From contig CBDCFF010000002.1 of NCBI GenBank assembly GCA_965216225.1, positions 1-21,210 of the forward strand: 21,210 bases of DNA, read 5' to 3'. Positions within the stretch are counted from its first letter, which is position 1. Each line of letters starts with the position of its first letter. Both the position numbers and the translations under genes were made by a program. The stretch is from 3107 sp965216225 (GTDB lineage: Bacteria > Pseudomonadota > Alphaproteobacteria > Rhodobacterales > Rhodobacteraceae). This document shows positions 14,812-21,210 of this stretch, one piece after another. A model generated the notes under the pieces. The model ran no database searches. It saw only the letters and a list, made by a program, of their open reading frames with translations, and was not told the origin of the DNA.

Positions 14812-15489
14812 ACTGCCGCGATCAGTGTGATGAATGCAGCCCTTTGGTGGCCTGCGAAGAGCGATGGCCATGTTCAAAGCCCGGATCGCCAGCTCTCGTT
14901 TCATCCGATTGCTCACGGCCCAGCCAATGACGCGCCGTGAATGCAAATCAAGGATCACAGCCAGATACAGCCAGCCCTGCCGGGTCCGTACATGGCTGAT
15001 GTCGCCTGCCCACTTCTGGTTTGGTTCCTCTGCCATGAAGTCCCGATCCAACAGGTCAGGCGCGATGTTGAACTTGTGGTTGCTGTCCGTCGTCACCTTG
15101 TGCTTGCGTGTTCTGACAACAAATATGCCGTTCTCGCGCATCAATCTGCCGACGCGGCGGTGACCGACATTCAGGCCAATCTCCTTCAGCTCTTCCGTCA
15201 TCCGAGGACGGCCATAGCTGCCCGGGCTGAGACGCGATTGTTCCTTGATGTGCGGCAACGTGACCAAATCGGATCGCTGCCTGCGGCTGGCCGGGCGACT
15301 GCGGAAAGCACGCAATCCACGCGGACCAACGCCAACAACATGACAGAGCCGATTGGCTGGAAAGCTGTTCCTGTGTTCTTCCACGAACCTGAACCTCATG
15401 GCTTCAGGCCCGCAAAAAACCGGGTGGCTTTTTTCAGGATCTCCCTCTTGTCTTATCCGGAATGTGGTTCTCACGTCGAAGTCGGTCAT
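14812..15489 (-). pseudogene. IS3-family OrfB transposase, 3' half missing
   Basis: The readable part includes the HTH_21-like LSPGSYGRPRMTEELKEIGL and RVGRLMRENGI, then the rve core. The core has the first catalytic Asp in KWAGDISHVRT and the second in HHTDRGSQ. The sequence is cut exactly there by the IS30 terminus, so the catalytic Glu domain is gone. The missing part is not found on the far side of IS30. The open frame runs on to 14719 through the IS30 end with an unrelated tail. Confidence 0.88.
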
Positions 15490-15673
15490 TCTCTTGAGCG
15501 AGGCTCAAATCCTCTTTTGACACAACATCTGTGTCCCGGTGTGCCGTGATCCACTCGTTCAGCGTAGACATACCGACACCCGGATCATCGGCAACCTGTT
15601 TGCGCGTCAGCCCGCTTGTCAGTGCGATCCGCACCGCATCTTTGCGGAATTCATCCGTCCTTGTTCGTCCCAT
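15434..15673 (-). pseudogene. IS3-family OrfA, frameshifted
   Basis: The start is ATG 15673 with AAGGAG upstream. The protein begins MGRTRTDEFRKDAVRIAL, then the helix-turn-helix LTRKQVADDPGVGMSTLNEW and the start of the leucine-zipper segment (LAQENDRLRRENHI). Family members continue with a sequence like LKEEREILKKAT. Here the bases near 15450-15462 are altered by a net shift of about one base, so the frame ends early in DKTRGRS. The normal slippery A-rich site (AAAAAAG near 15428-15434) that allows -1 shifting into orfB is still visible just downstream. Confidence 0.82.
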
Positions 15674-15732
15674 AGTTCATCTCCTTTGGTAAGCGTCTGG
15701 TCTGGCTGCCCTGCCTGAGGCCGCAGATGTCA

Positions 15733-15764
15733 GATAGTGTCCATGATCGTTAATGGACATTATC
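15733..15764. repeat. Inverted repeat upstream of IS66 tnpA
   Basis: GATAGTGTCCAT (15733-15744) and ATGGACATTATC (15753-15764) pair at 11 of 12 positions with an 8-base spacer. It lies 10 bp upstream of the tnpA start, inside the IS66 end. An operator or a leader hairpin controlling transposase expression is possible. Confidence 0.65.
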
Positions 15765-15774
15765 GAGGTCAGAT

Positions 15775-16125
15775 GTGGGCAGGAAGAAGCGCCGGAACTG
15801 GAGCAATAACGAGAAGCGGATGATCTGTGCGCAAACGCGGGTTCCGGGGATTTCGGTTAGTCAGGTTGCGCGGCGGTATGATGTGAATGCCAATCTCGTG
15901 TTTACGTGGCTGAGGGATGGGCGGTTTTCGCCTGATGGCGATACACAGAAGCAGGTTTTCTTTCTGCCGGTCGAGATAATTTCGGATGTGCGGCATGAAG
16001 CCGCGCCGCCGGTTGTGGCAGGCGGCAGGATTGGGTTTGATCTTGTTTGCGGGCACCGGCTTTGTGTCAGCGGGACTTACGATCCCGATGCCCTTGCCGG
16101 CCTGATCCGTGGCTTGTCCGGATGA
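15775..16125 (+). CDS. tnpA: IS66 accessory protein TnpA
   Basis: This 116-residue protein is the small HTH-containing first protein of IS66 elements. It starts GTG at 15775 (MGRKKRRNWSNNEKRMICAQ), and its DNA-binding region reads VSQVARRYDVNANLVFTWLR. It is required for transposition in studied IS66 elements, although the catalysis is done by TnpC. The TGA overlaps the ATG of tnpB (ATGA, 16122-16125). No defect is visible. Confidence 0.88.
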   Translation: MGRKKRRNWSNNEKRMICAQTRVPGISVSQVARRYDVNANLVFTWLRDGRFSPDGDTQKQVFFLPVEIISDVRHEAAPPVVAGGRIGFDLVCGHRLCVSGTYDPDALAGLIRGLSG

Positions 16126-16469
16126 TCCCGGTACCGTCGAACACGAAGGTGTGGCTGGCTGCCGGGGTAACGGATATGCGCCGGGGGTTTGCGACGCTGG
16201 CGGCTCAGGCGGAACAGACGCTGAAGCAGAACCCTTATTGCGGCCACATGTTCGTTTTCCGTGGACGGCGTGGCGATCTGATCAAGATCATTTGGTGGGA
16301 CGGTCAGGGGGCCTGTCTGTTCTCCAGGCGATTGGAGAAGGGCCGGTTTGTCTGGCCTTCTGCAAAAGACGGCAAAGTCGCATTGACACCGGCCCAGTTG
16401 GCGATGCTTCTGGAGGGCATTGACTGGCGTATTCCGCAGCGCACATGGCGGCCATTGAAGGCGGGATAA
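16122..16469 (+). CDS. tnpB: IS66 accessory protein TnpB (Orf2)
   Basis: This 115-residue protein is very typical of the family: KVWLAAGVTDMRRGF at the N-terminus, HMFVFRGRRGDLIKIIWWDG in the middle, then LFSRRLEKGRFVWP and GIDWRIPQRTWRP at the end. The start codon overlaps the tnpA stop. The biochemical role of TnpB in IS66 is poorly defined. The gene looks intact. Confidence 0.93.
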   Translation: MIPVPSNTKVWLAAGVTDMRRGFATLAAQAEQTLKQNPYCGHMFVFRGRRGDLIKIIWWDGQGACLFSRRLEKGRFVWPSAKDGKVALTPAQLAMLLEGIDWRIPQRTWRPLKAG

Positions 16470-16529
16470 TCTGGCCGGATCAGTGATTTGGGGATTCCCT
16501 AAAGCCCGTTGATTTGCCAGGTTTTGGCC

Positions 16530-17903
16530 ATGATCAATGTGGCCCGAGCCTTACCGGAAGACCCCGATGAGTTGCGTGCTTTCACGCAGCTTCTGCTGGC
16601 CGAGGTGAAGTCTCAGGCGATGTTGATCGAGAAGCTCAGGCACCAGTTATCCGGGCATCGCACACATAGGTTTGGCAGCAAATCCGAGAGCATCGAGCAG
16701 CTGCAACTGGCCCTGGAGAGCAGTGAGATTGCAACGGCAGCGATGACAGCCAGGTTACGCCTGCCTGAAGAGGAGCCGCCCAAAGACAAACCCAAGCGCC
16801 GCCCGATCCCGGATCATATACCGCGCCAGCACATCGAACTGGCCACCGGAGATGATGCCTGTGCGGATTGTGGTGGCAAGCTGCGCCGCCTGGGCGAGGA
16901 TGTGACCGAGGAACTGGAATATGTTCCGGGGCGCTTCATCGTGAACCGCATCACCCGGCCCCGCTTTGCCTGTTCGGGCTGCGACAGCTTCACCCAGGCA
17001 CAGCTGCCATCGCGCCCGATTGAGCGCGGGCGTCCTGGACCAGGACTGTTGGCCCATGTTCTGGTCAGCAAATATGCCGATCATCTGCCGCTCTACCGGC
17101 AAAGCCAGATATTCGAGCGCGACGGGCTTGACCTTGACCGCTCAACGCTGGCCGATTGGGTAGGCAAATCCACGGCCCTACTGGAGCCACTGGCCGTTGC
17201 CATCGGACGACATGTGCAAGCAGGCCAGGCATTGTTTGCCGATGATACGCCGATCAAAATGCTAACGCCCGGGGCAGGCAAAACCCAGACCGCCCGCCTA
17301 TGGACTTACATACGCGATGAGCGCCCCTGGGACAGCGAGGCGCCGCCTGCTGCCTGGTATCAGTTCTCGCCGGACCGCAGGGGTCAGCATCCCAAGGATC
17401 ACTTGAAGAGATACCAGGGCTGGATGCATGCGGACGGCTATTCCGGATTCAACGACCTCTACCGTTCTGGCGACATCCGCGAGGTCGCCTGCATGGCCCA
17501 CATCCGGCGCAAGTTCGTCGATGTGCATAAAGCCCAGGGCTCGGCCATCGCCGAAGAGGCGATCAAGCGGATAGCAGGGCTCTACGCTATCGAGAAAGAG
17601 GCCCGTGGATCGCCGCCGGATCAGCGTACCGCCATACGGCAGGCCGAGGCCAGACCCGTCTTCGATGACCTGGGCAATTGGCTGGGTGCCCAACTGCCCG
17701 CTATCTCTGGCAAATCGCCACTTGCAGGGGCCATCCGTTATGCGCTGACCCGGTTGCCACGGCTCCGGCCATACCTTGAACATGGCCATCTCGAGATCGA
17801 CAATAATGCGGCCGAGCGGGCCATCAGAGGTATTGCTTTGGGGCGCAAGAACTACCTCTGTAGCGCGACAATCAAGATGAGAAGTGCGCGTCAATCAGGA
17901 TGA
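16530..17903 (+). pseudogene. tnpC: IS66 transposase TnpC, C-terminus cut by IS21
   Basis: The preferred start is ATG 16530 (MINVARALPEDPDEL). The domains appear in the usual order: an N-terminal coiled-coil-like region with HRFGSKSE, a zinc-finger region (CADCGGKLRRLGEDVTEELE, then CSGC), and the DDE core. The core has Asp in FADDTPIKM, Asp in MHADGYSGF and Glu in IDNNAAERAIRG, so all three catalytic residues are present. After GRKNYL the sequence enters the IS21 terminus at 17859 and ends in a short foreign tail at TGA 17901-17903. The missing part is the C-terminal family segment. Activity is doubtful. Confidence 0.9.
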
Positions 17904-17985
17904 GAATCCTTGGTCGCGACGTTTGGGACGATGCCGGGCTTTTGTGCCGCGATCAAGGGGTTTGTTTTTTGATTGTCGCGGAGCG

Positions 17986-18795
17986 TCAATCAGCTTTGGT
18001 GTTTTCCGGTGTGGCTTTTTGTGCAGGCCTTCCCGGCCCCTTTGCCTTTTGTGCTGCTCTTCGCCGGTAGCTTTCGACATTCATCTCGAAGATGGTTGCG
18101 TGGTGCACGAGCCTGTCGACGGCGGCCAATGTCATGGCCGGGTCTGGAAAAATCGCATTCCACTCCCCGAAGGGCTGGTTGGCCGTGATCAACATTGAGC
18201 GGCGTTCATATCTCGCGCTGATGAGTTCGAAGAGCACACTGGTTTCAGCCTGATCCTTGGTGACGTAGGTGATGTCATCGAGGATCAGCAGATGGAATTT
18301 GTCGAGCTTTGCAATGGCACTTTCGAGGACGAGATCGCGGCGGGCCTGTTGGAGTTTCTGGACCAGATCGGTGGTGCGGCTGAATAGGACGCGGTAGCCT
18401 TGCTCGACAAGGGCGAGCCCGATGGCTGAGCCGAGATGTGATTTGCCCACACCTGGCGGCCCAAACAGCAGGATGTTGCCGCCCTTTCCGATCCAGCTGT
18501 CGCCAGCGGTGATCGCACTGACATGGGCCTTGGACAGCATGGGGACGGCTGTGAAGTCGAAGGTGTCGATCGTTTTTCCGGGCAACAGGCGTGCCTGTGC
18601 GAGATGTCGCTCGATACGACGGCGATCTCGTTCAGCCAGTTCATGCTCCACCAGGGTGCTGAGCATCCGAGCGGCGGGCCAGCCTTCCTTGTCGGCTTGT
18701 TCCGCAAAGCGCGGCCATAGCGCCTTGATGGCTGGCAAGCGCAATTCGGTCAGAGCCAAGGTTAGGCGGGCGGTATCGGTCTGGGGCGATGTCAT
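17986..18795 (-). CDS. istB: IS21 helper ATPase IstB
   Basis: This 269-residue AAA+ ATPase assembles on DNA and stimulates IstA-driven insertion. Walker A is GPPGVGKSH (112-120) and Walker B is LLILDDITYV (about 168-177), followed by LFELISARYERRSMLITANQ, all typical of IstB/DnaC-like proteins. The N-terminal helical part (LRLPAIKALWPRFAEQADKE) is also as expected. The ATG at 18795 overlaps the istA stop (ATGA), so translation is coupled. The C-terminus is Lys/Arg-rich. The gene appears intact. Confidence 0.94.
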   Translation of the reverse strand: MTSPQTDTARLTLALTELRLPAIKALWPRFAEQADKEGWPAARMLSTLVEHELAERDRRRIERHLAQARLLPGKTIDTFDFTAVPMLSKAHVSAITAGDSWIGKGGNILLFGPPGVGKSHLGSAIGLALVEQGYRVLFSRTTDLVQKLQQARRDLVLESAIAKLDKFHLLILDDITYVTKDQAETSVLFELISARYERRSMLITANQPFGEWNAIFPDPAMTLAAVDRLVHHATIFEMNVESYRRRAAQKAKGPGRPAQKATPENTKAD

Positions 18796-20312
18796 GCTGT
18801 CACCTCCTGAGCGGATGGCGTACCGCCGACCAACTGGTCGTAAGATGACAGGTCGGCCAGTTGCACCGCGACTTGGGGGAGTGCGTCTTGTGATGGGCTA
18901 AACACTGCGCGTAGGGCCGCCATGTCAGGCGGGCGCTTCTGGCGAAGGTCCTCCTCAAGCTGCGCTGCCAATTCAGCCTCGCAGCCCCGCTCGTGTGCCA
19001 GCGCCAGAAGATCGACAACCATGCGACACGCCGCCTTCTCACTGGTCTGCTCCAGCAGGAATGCGAACATGTTACGGAACGCCCGGCGCGGGAATAGCTG
19101 ATCCCGATAGACCAGCCCCATCAGCGCCATGGGCTTTTTGCGCAAGGAGTGGATGACGTGGTGGTAATTGACCACGTGCCCATGGCTCCCGGTGCTCGAG
19201 GCTCGTCCGCGTGTCAGCGTTAGCAGGGCAGAGCTTCCCAGGAACAGCTCCAACCGATCATCGTAGAGCCGAACCCGCAGCTGATGCCCGATCAACCGGG
19301 ATGGCACGGTGTAGAACACCTTGCGCAAGGTGAAGCCCCCGGAGGAAGTGACGCGCAACGTGATCTCCTCGTAATCCGTGGTCCGCCGCGTCGGCAAAGG
19401 TCTGAGGCTCGCACGTTCCGCATCGATACGCTTGGCATTGCGGGCGTTGATCCGGCCCACGATCTCGTCGATGAAGCGACGATAATCTTGCAAGCTTTCG
19501 AAGTCGCGCGACCCACGCATGACCAGCGCGTCCTCAATGGTGCGCTTCAGATGCCCATTGGGGCTCTCGATGGAACCGTTCTCGTGTGCGACGCCCTTGT
19601 TGTTGCGCGTCGGCGTCATTCCATAATGGTTGCACAGGGCGTCGAAGCGGTCGGTTAGATCGGCCCGGGATGACTTATCCAGGTTCTTGAAGGCCGCCGA
19701 CAGGCTGTCAGTTCCATGATTGTGTGGCACGCCGCCGAGCGTCCAGAGGGCGTTCTGCAATCCCTCAGCCAGCGCCACATAGCTTTCGCCGCCCAGCACG
19801 ACGTGGGCGTGCTGAAACCCGCTATAGGCAAGCCGGAAGTGATACAGTCGATGGCCCAGTGCCTCACCGGCAATGGTCACACCCAACTTGCCCATGGCGG
19901 TGAAATCCGACAGGCCCATTTTGCCCGGTGTGTGGGTCTGCCGGAAAATGACGTCCTGTTCAGGGCCGTGTTCCGCATTCCAGGCGCGTATCCGTCGCTC
20001 CGGAGTCCGTCGGATGCCCGTACCCAGATCAGAATGCCGACGCAGAAGCTCCTCGTAAACCGCCACAGGTCGGATCCCCGGTGAGGACCGCAGAAGCGGC
20101 ACGACCTCCGCATCAAAAATGTCCGCCAGCGGGTCCGGACGCCGCCGGCCGCGAGGGGCCTTCTTCTGTGATGGTAAAATTGGGTCAGCTTGCAGCCGAT
20201 AGCCCGTTGCCTGGCTGATCCCCGCCTTGGCAGCGGCAACGGCAACGGAATGGGTCGATCTGAGCGTCATGAAGAGCCTCATTTGTTGGTCAGTGACATG
20301 ACAGCCCGGCAT
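18792..20312 (-). CDS. istA: IS21 transposase IstA
   Basis: The 506-residue protein starts at ATG 20312 (MPGCHVTDQQMRLFM), with AAGGGG about ten bases upstream. This agrees with the usual IstA start better than in-frame starts farther out. It contains an N-terminal HTH (VAAAKAGISQATGYRLQ) and the rve core. The core has Asp in GLSDFTAMG, Asp in HGTDSLSAAF and Glu in HENGSIESPNGHLKR. A C-terminal Mu-type barrel region follows (FYTVPSRLIGHQLRVRLYDD). All catalytic residues are present. With istB and both ends intact, the element is potentially active. Confidence 0.94.
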   Translation of the reverse strand: MPGCHVTDQQMRLFMTLRSTHSVAVAAAKAGISQATGYRLQADPILPSQKKAPRGRRRPDPLADIFDAEVVPLLRSSPGIRPVAVYEELLRRHSDLGTGIRRTPERRIRAWNAEHGPEQDVIFRQTHTPGKMGLSDFTAMGKLGVTIAGEALGHRLYHFRLAYSGFQHAHVVLGGESYVALAEGLQNALWTLGGVPHNHGTDSLSAAFKNLDKSSRADLTDRFDALCNHYGMTPTRNNKGVAHENGSIESPNGHLKRTIEDALVMRGSRDFESLQDYRRFIDEIVGRINARNAKRIDAERASLRPLPTRRTTDYEEITLRVTSSGGFTLRKVFYTVPSRLIGHQLRVRLYDDRLELFLGSSALLTLTRGRASSTGSHGHVVNYHHVIHSLRKKPMALMGLVYRDQLFPRRAFRNMFAFLLEQTSEKAACRMVVDLLALAHERGCEAELAAQLEEDLRQKRPPDMAALRAVFSPSQDALPQVAVQLADLSSYDQLVGGTPSAQEVTA

Positions 20313-20387
20313 GAACGATCCCCTTGCACAGAAAATCATTCCTTATCCGAGCCGGCCACAACCGTCAGGCCCGCCCCAAAAGGGCAA

Positions 20388-20450
20388 AACGCGTGTGCGG
20401 GGCCTCCCCAGTCGGGCTACGCCCTCCCTGCGAGCCCCCGCACACGCGTT
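20388..20450. repeat. 15-bp perfect inverted repeat with 33-base loop in IS21 right end
   Basis: AACGCGTGTGCGGGG (20388-20402) and its exact reverse complement (20436-20450) enclose a GC-rich loop. The structure lies between the istA start and the terminal binding sites, so it would form a strong hairpin in any transcript entering from outside or in the istA leader. It could shield istA from read-through transcription. Confidence 0.8.
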
Positions 20451-20496
20451 CTCATCCTGATTGACGCTGGATTCTCACCTTGTTTGTCGCGCAGCA

Positions 20497-20934
20497 AAAT
20501 GCTGCAAGCGGCGCCGCGCCACCGGGTTCCTCGACGTCCTCAAACAGATCGACCGGCAGATGCCGGACGGGCCGGAGGTGCATATCGTCATGGACAATTA
20601 CGCCACCCACAAAACCCCGAAGATCAAGGCCTGGCTGGCACGCCGCCCGCATTGGCATGTCCACTTCACACCGCCCCCGGCCAGTTGGATCAATCAGGTG
20701 GAGCGTTGGTTTGCTGAACTGACGCGCAAGCAACTGCAGCGCGGCGTCCATCGTTCAACGGCGGAACCGGAAGCCGATATCGCTGCATTTATCGAGGCCC
20801 ATAACGAAAACCCCAAACCCTGCAAATGGGTCAAACCCGCCGACCATATCCTCGCCTCCGTCAAGCGGTTCTGCCAACGCGCCCAACAAAACTCATGTGC
20901 CGAACTTTGGAGGCAGGTGACCAGGGCCTGTTGA
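20497..20934 (+). pseudogene. IS630-family transposase, C-terminal part only
   Basis: The frame reads from the IS21 border: TGFLDVLKQIDRQMP, then HIVMDNYATHK with the second catalytic Asp, and FTPPPASWINQVERWFAELT with the catalytic Glu. It ends after KRFCQRAQQN and a short tail at TGA 20932-20934. The N-terminal HTH and first Asp are missing, replaced by IS21. The frame appears otherwise undamaged. The last residues (about RQVTRAC) may already be encoded by the start of the next element. Confidence 0.88.
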
Positions 20935-21210
20935 CATTCATATTCACGAAAGGAGTTTTCTTATTGGTTGAGTTCTGCTTCAAGGTCAGGAAACAGTGGA
21001 GATTGGCCATGGATCGAGCGGTATTGAATGATGGACAGTGGGGACGGATCGCACCATTGCTGCCGGGCAAGCCCGGCGACCCCGGGTGATCGGGGAAGGA
21101 CAATCGTCTGTTCCTGGAAGCGGTGCTGTGGCTTGCCCGCACGGGTGCGCCTTGGCGCGACTTGAGCGCACGGTTCGGAAACTGGACCTCGGTATTCCGG
21201 CGTTTCCGCC
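20924..21210 (+). mobile_element. IS5-family (IS427-like) element, left part, runs off the window
   Basis: The probable left end is GGGCCTGTTGACATTCA at 20924, which resembles ends of alphaproteobacterial IS5/IS427 elements as I recall them. A transposase gene start follows about 85 bp later. The border is inferred, because the other end is outside the window. Confidence 0.6.
21009..21210 (+). pseudogene. IS5/IS427-type transposase N-terminus with premature TGA
   Basis: The start is ATG 21009 (MDRAVLNDGQWGRIAPLLPG), the typical N-terminus of this group. The frame meets TGA at 21087-21089 in KPGDPG-stop-SGKDNRLF and continues in the same frame with FLEAVLWLARTGAPWRDL to the window edge. Relatives have Arg (CGA) at this place, so one C-to-T change explains the stop. 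The first catalytic Asp would lie beyond the window. IS427-type elements often use two overlapping frames, but that is not what is seen here. Confidence 0.82.

Larger units (their letters stand above)
14812..15688 (-). mobile_element. IS3-family element, truncated at both sides
   Basis: The remnant holds orfA and the first part of orfB on the minus strand. The orfB side is cut by IS30 at 14811/14812, and the upstream side is cut by IS66 at 15688/15689, about 16 bp above the orfA start. Neither terminal repeat of the IS3 element remains. Confidence 0.85.
15689..17858 (+). mobile_element. IS66-family element, right end lost
   Basis: The left end begins GTAAGCG, a terminus typical of IS66, at 15689. 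It is followed by the three-gene set tnpA, tnpB, tnpC in order. The right end is missing because IS21 starts at 17859 inside tnpC. The left flank is the ribosome-site region of the IS3 orfA gene. Confidence 0.85.
17859..20496 (-). mobile_element. Complete IS21-family element
   Basis: The termini start TGTAGCGCGACAATCAAG (left) and, read inward from 20496, TGCTGCGCGACAAACAAG. Each end holds two spaced copies of a TCA-rich GATGAGAA/GGTGAGAA motif, for example 17871-17883 and 17894-17906, as is typical of the multiple transposase-binding sites of IS21. The element is 2638 bp with istA and istB. The flanks are a cut IS66 (left ACTACCTC) and a cut IS630 (right AAATGCTG), with no shared duplication. 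Confidence 0.92.

Noticed and set aside
21087..21089. Selenocysteine or programmed recoding at the TGA of the IS5/IS427-type gene
   Set aside because: Relatives have Arg at this place and no recoding structure is visible. A point mutation is simpler.
1..21210. CRISPR array, tRNA or rRNA genes, replication origin
   Set aside because: No regularly spaced repeats, no tRNA-like cloverleaf and no rRNA sequence were recognised. The repeats present are IS copies and IS ends.

Overview
The window looks like alphaproteobacterial DNA, most likely from the Rhodobacteraceae (Paracoccus/Rhodobacter-like). The DNA is GC-rich, the core genes (a Bmp/PnrA-type transporter set, a NifU-family protein beside tsaB, a DUF2235 hydrolase) have a Rhodobacterales flavour, and the insertion sequences are types common in that group. 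This assignment is inferred from protein character only.

Left and middle part (about 1.1-10.5 kb) is ordinary chromosomal sequence with insertions. A minus-strand operon reads bmp-type solute-binding protein (7535-6546), NTF2/SnoaL-like protein (6506-6141), a GIY-YIG/DUF4357 protein (start 6144) and a two-domain sugar/nucleoside-type ABC ATPase (2673-1120). Three of the four genes are chained by ATGA overlaps. Two nearly identical IS256-family copies have hit this operon. Copy A (1-1142, running off the left edge) cuts the last codons of the ATPase. Copy B (3440-5969) splits the GIY-YIG gene and is flanked by a perfect 9-bp target duplication. An IS110-family element (about 4360-5515) sits inside copy B. 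Beyond the operon lie tsaB and a NifU-family gene on the minus strand, a DUF2235 hydrolase on the plus strand, a terminator, and the last 51 codons of a TbpB-like beta-barrel protein cut by an IS481 element.

The right half (10.5-21.2 kb) is almost entirely mobile DNA: IS481, a decayed IS5-type remnant, an unassigned stretch, a 5'-truncated IS256-type gene, a complete IS30, a 3'-truncated IS3, an IS66 missing its right end, a complete IS21 (istA/istB), a 5'-truncated IS630 and the start of an IS5/IS427-type element with a nonsense codon. The two complete elements in the middle (IS30 and IS21) are each flanked by halves of different elements and have no visible target duplication, as expected after recombination or adjacent deletion.

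The most interesting signal is in the 220-bp left non-coding end of the IS110 element. A perfect 38-bp palindrome is followed by two pairs of short segments. The first pair matches the insertion site in IS256 copy B, and the second pair matches the element's own joined ends. Strand sense and order are those expected for the target-binding and donor-binding loops of an IS110 bridge RNA. The recombinase gene itself is frameshifted, so this copy appears to be a fossil whose guide still records its landing site.
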